The notes beneath the pieces are model-generated. The model was given only the letters and a program-made list of their open reading frames with translations. It was not told where the DNA came from and did not search any database. From UBA5499 sp002426275 (GTDB lineage Bacteria; Bacillota; DTU084): a DNA stretch of 16,650 nucleotides. Shown here one piece after another: positions 8,143-16,289 of the stretch (the stretch's first letter is position 1; the number at the start of each line of letters is the position of its first letter). The position numbers and the translations under genes were made by a program. The stretch is from NCBI GenBank assembly GCA_937888735.1, contig CALASN010000155.1, positions 1 to 16,650 on the forward strand, written 5' to 3'.

Positions 8143-8767
8143 ATTGGTCACCTTTTCTGGTGATATACAGATGAATGAGTCGATCCTCGAATACTAACGC
8201 TTTGCCTGAGAAATCCAAGCCTGAAATGGTATAGGCTTCGCCTGCGCCCACTGTGGGACAAACTCGGATTTGCCCATTCGCCGCTTTGGCTAAGAAATTC
8301 TCGCCCGTGCCTGCGCAAGTATCAAGATATGGCTGCTGCCTGGCGAACATGAGCGGCCAAAGCTGCGCCGCCAGACGCTCTACGGGCAATATTTCCAGCG
8401 CCCCCTCTGACGCCAGGCCAATGCAGCCCGCCTGCCAAGGAGGACAGTCAATCTCAAGGCCGCAGGCTTTTGCCGGCAGCGCGGACAAGTAATCCGCCGG
8501 AATGAACAAGCTGCCCGGCGGGCTCAAGACTGTAACCTTGATTTGCCAGCGGCCAATCAGCAATTCGCCAGCCAGCAGCAAGGCGGGAGAAGCGCCGGCA
8601 TTGTCAACTGTGATGAAGCCCGCGTTCTCCTTAATCAGCACATTGCCGTCCCGCAGGGATTCAGCTAAAGATAAAATCGCAGTTTGAGGCTTCGCCGCGA
8701 GATAAGAGAGCTTCCCACGATTGCAGACCTGCAAATCTCTCAGCACAGCGCGAATCTTTTCCTGCAT
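8039..8767 (-). CDS. ARPP-1/DUF6569-like protein
   Basis: About 242 aa, no signal peptide. The middle has LLLAGELLIGRWQIKVTVL followed by LFIPADYL, resembling the LLLxGExLxGxxQxRVxxxxxLxP core of the ARPP-1 (DUF6569) family. The later GKALVFEDRLIHLYI resembles its final strands (AL-x-x-x-x-R-x-xHL). This family was named for association with ADP-ribosylglycohydrolases and phosphatases; its biochemical role is not established. Start: ATG 8767 has GGGGGAG about 5 nt upstream, better than ATG 8791. The last about 35 residues lie inside the glycosylase gene in a different frame and look non-conserved (CSQGAVGSNFGDAAAGRRD), so an original stop near 8150 may have been lost. Family assignment is by motif memory and is moderate only. 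Confidence 0.55.
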   Translation of the reverse strand: MQEKIRAVLRDLQVCNRGKLSYLAAKPQTAILSLAESLRDGNVLIKENAGFITVDNAGASPALLLAGELLIGRWQIKVTVLSPPGSLFIPADYLSALPAKACGLEIDCPPWQAGCIGLASEGALEILPVERLAAQLWPLMFARQQPYLDTCAGTGENFLAKAANGQIRVCPTVGAGEAYTISGLDFSGKALVFEDRLIHLYITRKGDQFGENTARFLCEKWAYCSQGAVGSNFGDAAAGRRD

Positions 8768-8815
8768 TTTAACTCCCCCCGCTTTAACCATATCACAGCG
8801 GAGGGTAGCGCACTG

Positions 8816-9799
8816 TCACTCGTACCGCTCTAAAATCCTCTGATAGCTTTCGATTAAATCGGCTCTCAGCTTCTGCGGCTCTAAAACTTCAGCCGACTCG
8901 CCGAAACTACGGACCCAGACTCTGAACTCGTTCAGGCCGGAGATTAGATCCGTATAAATAAACGTATCGTCTTCCTCCTGCTCCAGCGCGCCCCAGCGTC
9001 TATCCTGGGTTTCTCTTCGCACGCGGCTGATGGTGTGAAAGTCATCGTAAAAGCGAACCTTCACCTCATACAGTTGGCTGGTCACCTGTGCTCCCCAGGC
9101 ATCGGCAAGATAATCCTGCAGGCAGAAGGTCTCGTATGTATCCGCTTGGCCGGCTTCTCTGTAGCGCCTTATGCGTTCGATACGGAAACTGCGGATTTCC
9201 TCATTGTGCAAAGAATAAGCGATCAGATACCAGGCGCCGGCTGTCCAACAATAGACAAGGCCCAAAGGGTCGACGCTTCTTTTGCTGTTTTCTCCCTTCT
9301 GATTTGTGTATTCAATGATCAGCCGGCGTTTGCCGCACGACTGCGCCAGCTGATAAATTAGCTCCGAAGGCTGCAGCTGATCAAAGGGAGGTTTGCCGCC
9401 CTTAATCAGGCGCCGGTTTCTGGGTCTGCCTTTTTGTCTTTCCGCAGCTGGAAAAAGAGAGGAAAGAAGCTTTTTCATCAGCTGACAGATTACGGGATCC
9501 CGCTCTGTTTCCAAGCAAGACAAAAGCTCCATTGTCTCCTTCACGGACAAGCGAAATGAAGGACTTCCTCTATCCACGCTCTCATCATAATACCATAATC
9601 TGTGTTGCGCGAAGTCTTCCGTTTCCTCCGGCTCGGAATAGATGGGAAACCAAGAGCTGAGCATCTCCAAATCCTCGTTTGCAACCTCATGGGGCACGCC
9701 CGAAAAGCTGGCCAGCTTTTCGGAAGCTAAGCCCACGCCTGGGTTGGCGCTGAGGGCAGTGACAAGCTGACTCAACCGTACCACCACATCTCCAGCCAT
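8816..9799 (-). CDS. WYL-domain transcriptional regulator (second of a pair)
   Basis: About 327 aa. Residues roughly 165-245 form a WYL domain: an RLIIEYTNQKGE beta-strand pair, then DPLGLVYCWTAGAWYLIAYS and IRSFRIERI. A WCX-type C-terminal extension follows, with VKVRFYDDFHTISRVRRE, GLNEFRVWVRSFGESAEVLEP and a final helix. The N-terminal part is shorter and less clearly helix-turn-helix than in its neighbour. The start is ATG 9799-9797, which overlaps the upstream stop by one base (TGATG), so translation is coupled; an in-frame TTG at 9817 is less likely. PafBC-like pairs of WYL proteins respond to DNA damage, which would suit the downstream glycosylase, but that link is inference. Confidence 0.85.
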   Translation of the reverse strand: MAGDVVVRLSQLVTALSANPGVGLASEKLASFSGVPHEVANEDLEMLSSWFPIYSEPEETEDFAQHRLWYYDESVDRGSPSFRLSVKETMELLSCLETERDPVICQLMKKLLSSLFPAAERQKGRPRNRRLIKGGKPPFDQLQPSELIYQLAQSCGKRRLIIEYTNQKGENSKRSVDPLGLVYCWTAGAWYLIAYSLHNEEIRSFRIERIRRYREAGQADTYETFCLQDYLADAWGAQVTSQLYEVKVRFYDDFHTISRVRRETQDRRWGALEQEEDDTFIYTDLISGLNEFRVWVRSFGESAEVLEPQKLRADLIESYQRILERYE

Positions 9800-10974
9800 C
9801 AGCCTCTCACCTCGCAATAACGGGATAGGGCTTCCTGTACTCCGTCCAGCAGCGTATCGCGCCAGTCCACAGGCGTCAATATTTCGGCTGAGCTGCCGAA
9901 GCTGCGCACCCAGACCAGAAACTCGTTCTTGCCTTCAACTAAGTCTTCATACAAAACAGAGCCGTCTTCTGTTGTCAGCTTGGCGCCCGTGCGATCCGCA
10001 ACTTCCCGTTTGAGCCTGGAGAGGACGTTAAACTCATCGTAAAAGCGGACCTTGACTTGCACTGGTTCCTCGTCCAGCATTATTCCCCAAGGGCAGGCAA
10101 ATGTCTGCTTCAAATCGAAGTCTTGCGGATAAGAGAACTCTTCTTCTAACACTCGCAATTCATCAATTTGTTCCAGACGAAATATTCTTCTATCCTGTCT
10201 TTTCCGGCAGAAGGCATACAGATACCAAGCGTCTTGATGATAAGAGTAGACGACGCCCAAAGGCTCAACTCTGCGCACTTCTCCCTTATAGAGCAGCTCC
10301 ACCGCCCGTTCTTCCCAGCTGGCCAGTTCCAATCGTTCTGCCATGGCACGTTCTCGCAGTTCCTGTTCCAGCTGTTTTCCTTTAATGCAAATGCGTTGTG
10401 TAGTGCGCCTGGCTTGCTGCCAGGAAAGCCGACTGTTTTTGCCCATGCTGCCGGCCAGCGCATGCACCAAAGAGGAGTACGCTGCGTTTTTGCCTTCAAT
10501 TTGCTGCTTAATGATCAAATAAGAAAGCAGCCTGCCGCCTTCCTCCTGCGAGAGGTTTAATTCCGGCAGCATAGCTTCTCCCAACGTGTATTCTTCTTTT
10601 TCCTGGGCCAGAAACCCCTTGGCAACTAATTTTTTTAAATCACTTTTGACGGTGCTTCGGCAATTGTCAAACCTCAGCTCTAGTTTTTCAGAGATTTGCT
10701 CTTGCGTCAGCGGGCATTCGGAAATCAACTTAAGAATAGCCAGCTGACGTACATCCTCATCTTTTGCCGGCTGACTCACTTCCTCCTGACACCCAATGCG
10801 AATCAACCTACATAAATCCCTTGTGACAATGAGGCTCAAGCCTTCCTGGGCCAAATCCTTTTTATATCTCCACAGAGTGCGTTCGGAAATATGCAGCCTC
10901 TCAAGCAGCTTAGTCTTCCGGCAAGGGCCTGCCTCCAGCAGCTCAATTAATTGTTTCTGTTTGGGTTTCACCAT
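9799..10974 (-). CDS. HTH-WYL transcriptional regulator (first of a pair)
   Basis: About 391 aa. The N-terminal region has helix-turn-helix stretches (LIELLEAGPCRKTKLLERLH ... RTLWRYKKDL, and a second at PLTQEQISEKLELRFDN ... VKSDLKKLV). A WYL domain follows around DPLG-like EPLGVVYSYHQDAWYLYAFC and RRIFRLEQID. The C-terminal WCX part reads VKVRFYDEFNVLSRLKRE and KNEFLVWVRSFGSSAEIL. The two WYL genes share these C-terminal motifs closely, so they are probably ancient duplicates. ATG 10974 has GAAGGTGAAG directly upstream and is preferred over the far upstream 11094. It is the first gene of the minus-strand operon and divergent from the alkaline phosphatase, sharing a 188-bp intergenic region. 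Confidence 0.85.
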   Translation of the reverse strand: MVKPKQKQLIELLEAGPCRKTKLLERLHISERTLWRYKKDLAQEGLSLIVTRDLCRLIRIGCQEEVSQPAKDEDVRQLAILKLISECPLTQEQISEKLELRFDNCRSTVKSDLKKLVAKGFLAQEKEEYTLGEAMLPELNLSQEEGGRLLSYLIIKQQIEGKNAAYSSLVHALAGSMGKNSRLSWQQARRTTQRICIKGKQLEQELRERAMAERLELASWEERAVELLYKGEVRRVEPLGVVYSYHQDAWYLYAFCRKRQDRRIFRLEQIDELRVLEEEFSYPQDFDLKQTFACPWGIMLDEEPVQVKVRFYDEFNVLSRLKREVADRTGAKLTTEDGSVLYEDLVEGKNEFLVWVRSFGSSAEILTPVDWRDTLLDGVQEALSRYCEVRG

Positions 10975-11101
10975 CTTCACCTTCAAGTTAGTGTGCTTTT
11001 TCCTAATTCTATATAATTCGCTACAAAAGGCGAAGCTCCTTTCTCTGAGCGCCTGTTTCCCGCCAGAAAAGAAATTTATCGCGGATTTCACCAAGTTTTG
11101 A

Positions 11102-11129
11102 TTGGGACTTGATACTTGTCTGCTACAAT
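11102..11129 (+). promoter_or_regulatory. Candidate promoter of the alkaline phosphatase gene
   Basis: TTGGGA (11102-11107) and TACAAT (11124-11129) are 16 bp apart and 33 bp before the start codon. The -10 is good and the -35 is weak, as expected for an activated promoter. I could not identify a clear PHO box. Confidence 0.35.
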
Positions 11130-11162
11130 AAACTAAAATAGCGAAAGCTAAGGAGGAATACC

Positions 11163-12788
11163 ATGCGAGTAAAAACCACTTTCTGCGTACTGTTAATCGC
11201 CCTGCTCGTCTCAGCTTTAGTCCCCGGTTTCACTGCCAGCTTGAACCAAGTATCTGTGACAAAGCCCGTTAAAAATGTAATTCTCCTGATCCCGGACGGA
11301 ATGAGCACCGATGGAGTCACTCTGACCAGATGGTACTACGGCGGCAAGGCTTTAAATATGGACGAGATGGCCAGCGGACTTGTGAGAACATACTCCGCCG
11401 ACGCAGCCATTGCCGATTCCGCCCCAGCCGGAACCGCTATGGCCACTGGCTACAAGTCCCACACCGGCTATGTCGGCGTGTTGCCAGATGAAAACACTAT
11501 GCCAGGCCTACCTCCCATTTCACCGAAAGACAAGAAAAAACCCGTTGCCTCCATTCTGGAAGCAGCGCAGTTGGTTGGCAAAGCCACCGGCCTTGTGGCA
11601 ACCAGCGAAATCATGCATGCTACCCCCGCCGATTTTTCCGCTCATGACCCCAGCCGGAAAAATTACGATGCTTTATCAGAACAACAGGTATATCAGGAAA
11701 TAGACGTAATACTTGGCGCAGGGTCAAAGTTCTTTGAGGCCGCTAATCGCGGAGACGGAGAAAATCTTCTATCCGTAATCAAAAGCAACTACAAATATAT
11801 CACCCGTCCATCCGAATTGAAAACCGTCACTTCCGGCAAACTGTGGGGTATGTTCAGCGATACTTCCCTGGCCTATGAATTCGATCGTTCTCCCGAAAAA
11901 GAGCCTTCTCTGGCTGAGATGACGAAAAAAGCCATAGAGTTGCTTTCACAGGATGAGGACGGCTTCTTCCTGATGGTGGAAGGCAGCAAAATCGACTGGG
12001 CCGCACACGCCAACGACCCCATCGGCATCATTTCCGATATACGCGCGTTTGACGATGCGGTTGGAGTGGCACTGCAATTTGCCAAGGCCGACGGAAACAC
12101 CCTTGTAATCGCGGCCACAGATCACGGCAACAGCGGCATTACCATCGGTAGCGCTAATACTACAAATACCTATGACAAGCTTCCTCTTTCCGCCTTCATC
12201 ACTCCGCTTCAGAACGCCGAACTCACTGGAGAAGGACTTGAAAAGGTACTCAAAGCTGACCGAGCCAACGTAACTGAAGTAATGGCCAAATACTACGGCA
12301 TTTCCGATCTCACTGAAGAAGAAATCAAAGCTATTAAGAACACTCCCAATGGCTCCATGAATTATACCGTAGGCCCGATGATCGGCAAGCGCGCAAACAT
12401 CGGTTTCACTACCGGCGGCCACACCGGCGGCGATGTGACCCTCTATGTATACGCACCAAGCAACGTAACTCAGCTCACCGGCACGGTGGAAAACACCGAT
12501 ATAGCCAAATATATGGCTAAGGCCATAAATGTTAACCTAGACGAAGCCTCACAGAAGCTCTTTGTCCGGGCACACCAGGCCTTTGCAGCCAAAGGCGCCA
12601 CGGTCTCCTACGATAAAACCGACGCCAAAAATCCGGTTGTCGTTGTTACAAAAGGTAGCACTGTCCTTCGTCTGCCCGTTAATAAAAATATCGCATATGT
12701 CAATGGCAAAGCAGTGACTTTAGACGGCGTAGTCGTTGATAGCGGCGACATCTATGTACCGCAGAGTGCAGTCGCCTTGATTAAATAA
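11163..12788 (+). CDS. phoA: Secreted alkaline phosphatase (PhoA family) with C-terminal copper-amine-oxidase-like domain
   Basis: 541 aa. Residues 1-25 are a signal peptide with basic MRVK and a hydrophobic core. Catalytic and metal residues of the family are present: D45 in LLIPDGMS, nucleophile S86 in ADSAPAGTAMATG, HATPADF at 152-158, E273, D278 and H282 in VEGSKIDWAAHAND, D320-H321 in ATDHGNSG, and H420 in GGHTGGD. It should hydrolyse phosphate monoesters outside the membrane using zinc and magnesium. Residues about 475-541 (TVSYDKT ... NIAYVNGKAVTLDG ... IYVPQSAV) match the copper amine oxidase N-like domain used by Bacillota as a cell-surface or self-association module. ATG 11163 has AGGAGG at 11151-11156, 6 nt upstream. 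Induction by phosphate limitation is likely from family knowledge but not visible here. Confidence 0.93.
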   Translation: MRVKTTFCVLLIALLVSALVPGFTASLNQVSVTKPVKNVILLIPDGMSTDGVTLTRWYYGGKALNMDEMASGLVRTYSADAAIADSAPAGTAMATGYKSHTGYVGVLPDENTMPGLPPISPKDKKKPVASILEAAQLVGKATGLVATSEIMHATPADFSAHDPSRKNYDALSEQQVYQEIDVILGAGSKFFEAANRGDGENLLSVIKSNYKYITRPSELKTVTSGKLWGMFSDTSLAYEFDRSPEKEPSLAEMTKKAIELLSQDEDGFFLMVEGSKIDWAAHANDPIGIISDIRAFDDAVGVALQFAKADGNTLVIAATDHGNSGITIGSANTTNTYDKLPLSAFITPLQNAELTGEGLEKVLKADRANVTEVMAKYYGISDLTEEEIKAIKNTPNGSMNYTVGPMIGKRANIGFTTGGHTGGDVTLYVYAPSNVTQLTGTVENTDIAKYMAKAINVNLDEASQKLFVRAHQAFAAKGATVSYDKTDAKNPVVVVTKGSTVLRLPVNKNIAYVNGKAVTLDGVVVDSGDIYVPQSAVALIK

Positions 12789-12844
12789 TTATCTACTATC
12801 GTCCATACAGTTTCTAACAGCTCAGTATCCTTAATCGAGTAGGA

Positions 12845-12867
12845 GGTCACCCATTAATTGAGTGACC
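12845..12867. repeat. Hairpin between phoA and the group II intron remnant
   Basis: GGTCAC at 12845-12850 pairs with GTGACC at 12862-12867, extended by neighbouring bases. It is 56 bp after the phoA stop. The pair is flanked by two copies of TCGAGTAG (12836-12843 and 12878-12885). It may be a phoA terminator without a T-run or part of the intron's 3' exon/3' end. Confidence 0.4.
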
Positions 12868-12876
12868 GACCTCTCA

Positions 12877-13500
12877 GTCGAGTAGCCAAAGGGAATTTCA
12901 CCTCAAGGCTCTCACAGATCCATACGTGAACCTCTCGGTTCATACGGCTCTTATCATTCACTCATACTAAAAATTCCCACAGAGGGCCCAATGTACAAAC
13001 ATGTTGGGCTCTCTTTTTCTTATCTGGACTAGCCATTCTTCGGCTCTCCGACGATGTCCACGAAAGTTCTTGTACTTGCACATGGCCCACTTTATCAGGC
13101 GCCTCTGCACACAGTCCAGCGCGCGTTTCATTGCGGAGCGATTGAACTTGCCAAAATAATTCATCCATCCTCGCAGAATGGGATTTAGCATCTCGGCTAT
13201 CATGTCAATCTTGCTGCCTGTTTTCTTGTGTATTTCCATGGTTTTAACCTTGTCCTTTAGCGTCTGTTCTGCCTTCTTGCTTACGGATGCGATGAAATTC
13301 TTTTGCAGCCTGCCAAGACGATCTTTTATCCACACTTTCCGAAAGGTATATCCGAGAAAATCAAATTCCGTATTGGGATAGTCTTTCTGTCTGTCTTTGT
13401 CTTGGCAGTAGACCAGCTTTGTTTTAGTCGGGTGTAATTCCAATTTGCATTCTTTTAGTCTCTCATCAATATCTAGCAGCAGTTGCTTTGCTTCCTGTTC
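12877..13500 (-). mobile_element. Group II intron, 3' fragment (RT C-terminus, domains V and VI)
   Basis: Read on the minus strand, the RT reading frame is followed by a 34-nt domain V at 12950-12917. It has GAGCCGTATGAACC, a GAGA-type loop and GGTTCACGTATGGATC, which is the near-invariant catalytic hairpin of bacterial group II introns. Domain VI follows (12916-12877), closed by AGCC/GGCT and ending ACTCGAC, so the 3' splice site is probably near 12877. Domains I-IV upstream of the RT and the RT N-terminus are missing: homology stops at about 13500, where IS-derived sequence begins. It cannot splice or move by itself. The domain V form and the RT resemble class C or related introns; the class is not certain. 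Confidence 0.85.
12967..13500 (-). pseudogene. Group II intron reverse transcriptase/maturase, C-terminal fragment
   Basis: The frame opens right after a TAG at 13503-13501 with EQEAKQLLLDIDERLKECKL, which is the stretch of the RT palm just after the catalytic YADD box. It then reads LHPTKTKLVYC and FDFLGYTFR, and the maturase (GIIM) domain PILRGWMNYFGKF ... ALDCVQRRLIKWAMCKYKN. It ends at a TAG (12969-12967). The RT core with YADD and the N-terminal fingers, about two thirds of a normal 420-450 aa protein, are absent. The true upstream sequence has been replaced by the IS fragment on the other strand, so no start codon is meaningful. Confidence 0.88.
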
Positions 13501-13805
13501 CTACGATTCCATGGTGGCGCATACTGCCATCGTGTTCATCCGATATATCATGCTGGCTTTAGAGAGTCGAAACGGTGAAGATTCGAGAACCATCGGCAAC
13601 CTCTTCTATAGCTGCTGCGATGAGTTGCAGGATATCAACTTTGCGGAAGCGCTGCAGAGGATTTTCTCCTTAATGGAGCAATTTTTACAAGAGCAAATGC
13701 AACTGACAGAAGCGGAAATTCGTAAGCTGATTGACTATTTGATCAGCAATTTACCCTCATTTTTCAAGGAACGACTGGCTGTTTGTTACTGCGAAAGTTG
13801 AGTTA
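13500..13805 (+). mobile_element. IS4-like DDE transposase, C-terminal fragment of an insertion sequence
   Basis: From about 13499 the plus-strand frame reads SYDSMVAHTAIVFIRYIMLA, then RTIGNLFYSCCDEL and a helical tail, ending at TGA 13799-13801. This is how a group of IS4-like transposases in Bacillota ends, after the catalytic glutamate region. Only about 100 C-terminal residues remain; the DDE core and the left IS end are missing. The junction with the intron RT remnant at about 13500 is sharp. The bases around the stop (GCGAAAGTTGAGTT) probably belong to the right end of the element, which would place the IS border at the glycosyltransferase stop codon. The family is inferred from memory of related proteins, not from a search. 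Confidence 0.6.
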
Positions 13806-14668
13806 AATATTAAGCATGAGTTTGAAGCATGCTTTTGTTGTATCAAGTAGAATTTCCCTTTCTTCTACACGCTTGGAAAATATCGAAGATAGTAAACGAG
13901 GGAGAACGTCAAAAGTAAGCAAAGATAACCAGATCCCTTTTTGAAAAGGATTGCCATGTTTGGCAATTAGACGTGCGTTGCCAGTTTTGCTTTTTTTATA
14001 CAGCTTCACCATGAATTGTTTTTCGCTACTTTTGCCGCCATAGTGGATAATTTTGGCGTCGGGAGTATACTAAATCTTCCAATTGCTTTTTAGCATTCGC
14101 CAGCAAAGGTCCAGGTCTTCTGCTCCGAAAAAGAAATTTTCGTCTAGTAATCCAACATCTTTTAGCGCTGCTCGGCGCAGAAGCATGCAGGCACCAGAAA
14201 TCCACCCATTCTTTATACATTTCACGCGATTAGATGTAGCAAATCTAGGTGCTGTAAAACCGTAGGCGTATGATGCCACACGTTTTTTTTGCCGTCAAGA
14301 TGAGCGCATCCAATGATTCCAGCGTCTGTGTATTCGTCAGCAAATGCGACAAGGCGTTCTAATGTATCAGGAAATACAACCGTATCGCTATTAAGAAGGA
14401 GCAAATACCGGCCTTCAGCATTGAGTATGCCTTTGTTGCAGCTGGCACTAAAACCGCTATTGCAGTCGTTTGTCAATAGTTTAATCTGCGGAAAGTCATG
14501 TTGGATCATCTCAACCGAATCATCTGAAGAGCAATCATCCACGACAATTACTTCGCATTTTCCCATTGAGCTTGCGCATACACAATAGATAGACGATAAA
14601 CAATCATGCAAAATGTCACGGGTGTTAAAGCTCGGAATAATAATAGATACATCAATCTCTTTGGGCAC
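13803..14668 (-). pseudogene. Family 2 glycosyltransferase with a frameshift and an in-frame stop
   Basis: GTG 14668 is 8 nt after GGAG (14680-14677). The first frame has VSIIIPSFNTRDIL, VIVVDDCSSDDS, NDCNSGFSASCNKGI and LLLLNSDTVV (the GT-A DxD-like site), then fails at an 8-A run (14283-14290). With one more A the product would continue through DGKKK-RVASYAYGF. The second frame has GACMLLRRAAL, LDENFFFGAEDLDLCWRM and WKI, then TAG at 14072-14070. After it the same frame goes on with YTPDAKIIHYGGKSS to a stop at 13805-13803. Close relatives usually have a tyrosine where the TAG stands. The intact protein, about 285 aa, would transfer an activated sugar, as in surface polysaccharide rhamnosyltransferases. 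Both lesions together make a pseudogene the best call; a sequencing slip could explain the first only. Confidence 0.85.
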
Positions 14669-14717
14669 GTTAATCACTCCTTTTAAATTATTATACCATT
14701 AAATGGGAGGTTTGGAT

Positions 14718-14765
14718 GTGAACAGTAAAACCGTATACAGCTATCATCCTGAAACAGGAGAATAG
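14718..14765 (+). pseudogene. 15-codon frame with good RBS, cut off by the CRISPR array (phage-tail-like start)
   Basis: GTG 14718 is 7 nt after GGGAGG (14705-14710). It encodes M-N-S-K-T-V-Y-S-Y-H-P-E-T-G-E and then TAG, whose last base is the first base of the first CRISPR repeat. The sequence VYSYHPETGE is of the kind that opens phage tail fibre or tail-assembly proteins (Y-x-P-x-T-G-E). It is therefore probably the truncated beginning of a lost gene rather than a real peptide gene. The assignment is weak because of the length. Confidence 0.3.
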
Positions 14766-16256
14766 GATCACCCCCGCATGTGCGGGGAACACTATACGGC
14801 AACCTATGACGACGAACTGCTGACAGGATCACCCCCGCATGTGCGGGGAACACAATGGGAGGTGAAAGCGGGAGCTTACTTGGAGCGGATCACCCCCGCA
14901 TGTGCGGGGAACACCAAAACCTTCAGAGGCCAGGGGGCAGGAAGTGGGGATCACCCCCGCATGTGCGGGGAACACCCTTTTTAGCCAATTCAACATCTTC
15001 CATCACCCGGATCACCCCCGCATGTGCGGGGAACACCATGGGGCTTTGTGGAAAGCAGCGCGAAGCGTAGGATCACCCCCGCATGTGCGGGGAACACTTG
15101 AAATGACCTATCTTCCTACCGGTCAAAAAAGGATCACCCCCGCATGTGCGGGGAACACCCCCTCCGTCGCTGATCCCCGCCTTAGCAAAAGGGATCACCC
15201 CCGCATGTGCGGGGAACACGGGAGCCGCTGGCAGGGCCTGTGGGTGTGGAGAGGATCACCCCCGCATGTGCGGGGAACACAAGATGTTGACATCTGATCA
15301 GCTGAAGCGGTACGGATCACCCCCGCATGTGCGGGGAACACTTGCTCAGGCGATAATCAACTCCATGACGCAGGGGATCACCCCCGCATGTGCGGGGAAC
15401 ACCATTTGGAGACAGCTGCCGAATACGGTCATCTAGGATCACCCCCGCATGTGCGGGGAACACGCGATCAGCCCGTTCAAATCAAACTCGGAATCAGGAT
15501 CACCCCCGCATGTGCGGGGAACACGGGCGCGCTACTTGAGTTCCAGCTATGATTATAGGATCACCCCCGCATGTGCGGGGAACACTAAAAGCTGCCCGCT
15601 GAAAGCCGAAGAGCCCAGGGATCACCCCCGCATGTGCGGGGAACACCGGTGTAGCAGTCAGTGAGCAAACAGCGCTCCGGGATCACCCCCGCATGTGCGG
15701 GGAACACCGAGTGCGTGAAATGGGAACATCTTATAGGCAGGGATCACCCCCGCATGTGCGGGGAACACGTGTTGTTGGTAGCTGTCTCAGAATGTAGGAG
15801 AGGATCACCCCCGCATGTGCGGGGAACACGACACTGAACCGTAGAGCGCTACTCCTGTGAGCGGATCACCCCCGCATGTGCGGGGAACACATCAAAGGCC
15901 AGTTATTGATGCGGCAGCGACACGGATCACCCCCGCATGTGCGGGGAACACCTAAATGGGCCTGGTCTGGAGTTCAAGCTGGTAGGATCACCCCCGCATG
16001 TGCGGGGAACACAGATTGTCAATGATAGCCGCCAGGCAATTGGTAGGATCACCCCCGCATGTGCGGGGAACACTCAAATTAATCTCCTGCTTTCCACCTA
16101 AAAAGGGGATCACCCCCGCATGTGCGGGGAACACGCAGAGGGGGTGGAGTATATCTTCAATCCCTCCGGATCACCCCCGCATGTGCGGGGAACACGCAGT
16201 GTTCCTGCGTTTGCAAGTGTGCAAAGAAGGATCACCCCCGCATGTGCGGGGAACAC

Positions 16257-16289
16257 GCATGCGGTTTTGGTTTTCCCCAACAACGTGAA
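16257..16289. repeat. CRISPR spacer, first copy of a duplicated spacer
   Basis: This 33-nt spacer begins GCATGCGGTTTTGG and contains CCCCAACAA. Its first 27 bases recur exactly at the right edge of the window, six repeat units later. All other complete spacers appear unique. Confidence 0.95.

Noticed and set aside
12962..13168. 68-codon minus-strand frame inside the intron RT
   Set aside because: It is an out-of-frame shadow of the RT fragment, which has clear maturase homology.
14690..14695. TGGTATAAT extended -10 on the minus strand before the glycosyltransferase
   Set aside because: It lies only about 21 nt from the start codon and no -35 is visible, so the RNA would barely include the ribosome binding site; not listed as a promoter.
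14704..14731. Possible degenerate CRISPR repeat one unit left of the first repeat
   Set aside because: Aligned at the 61-bp phase only a few of 28 bases match, no better than chance.
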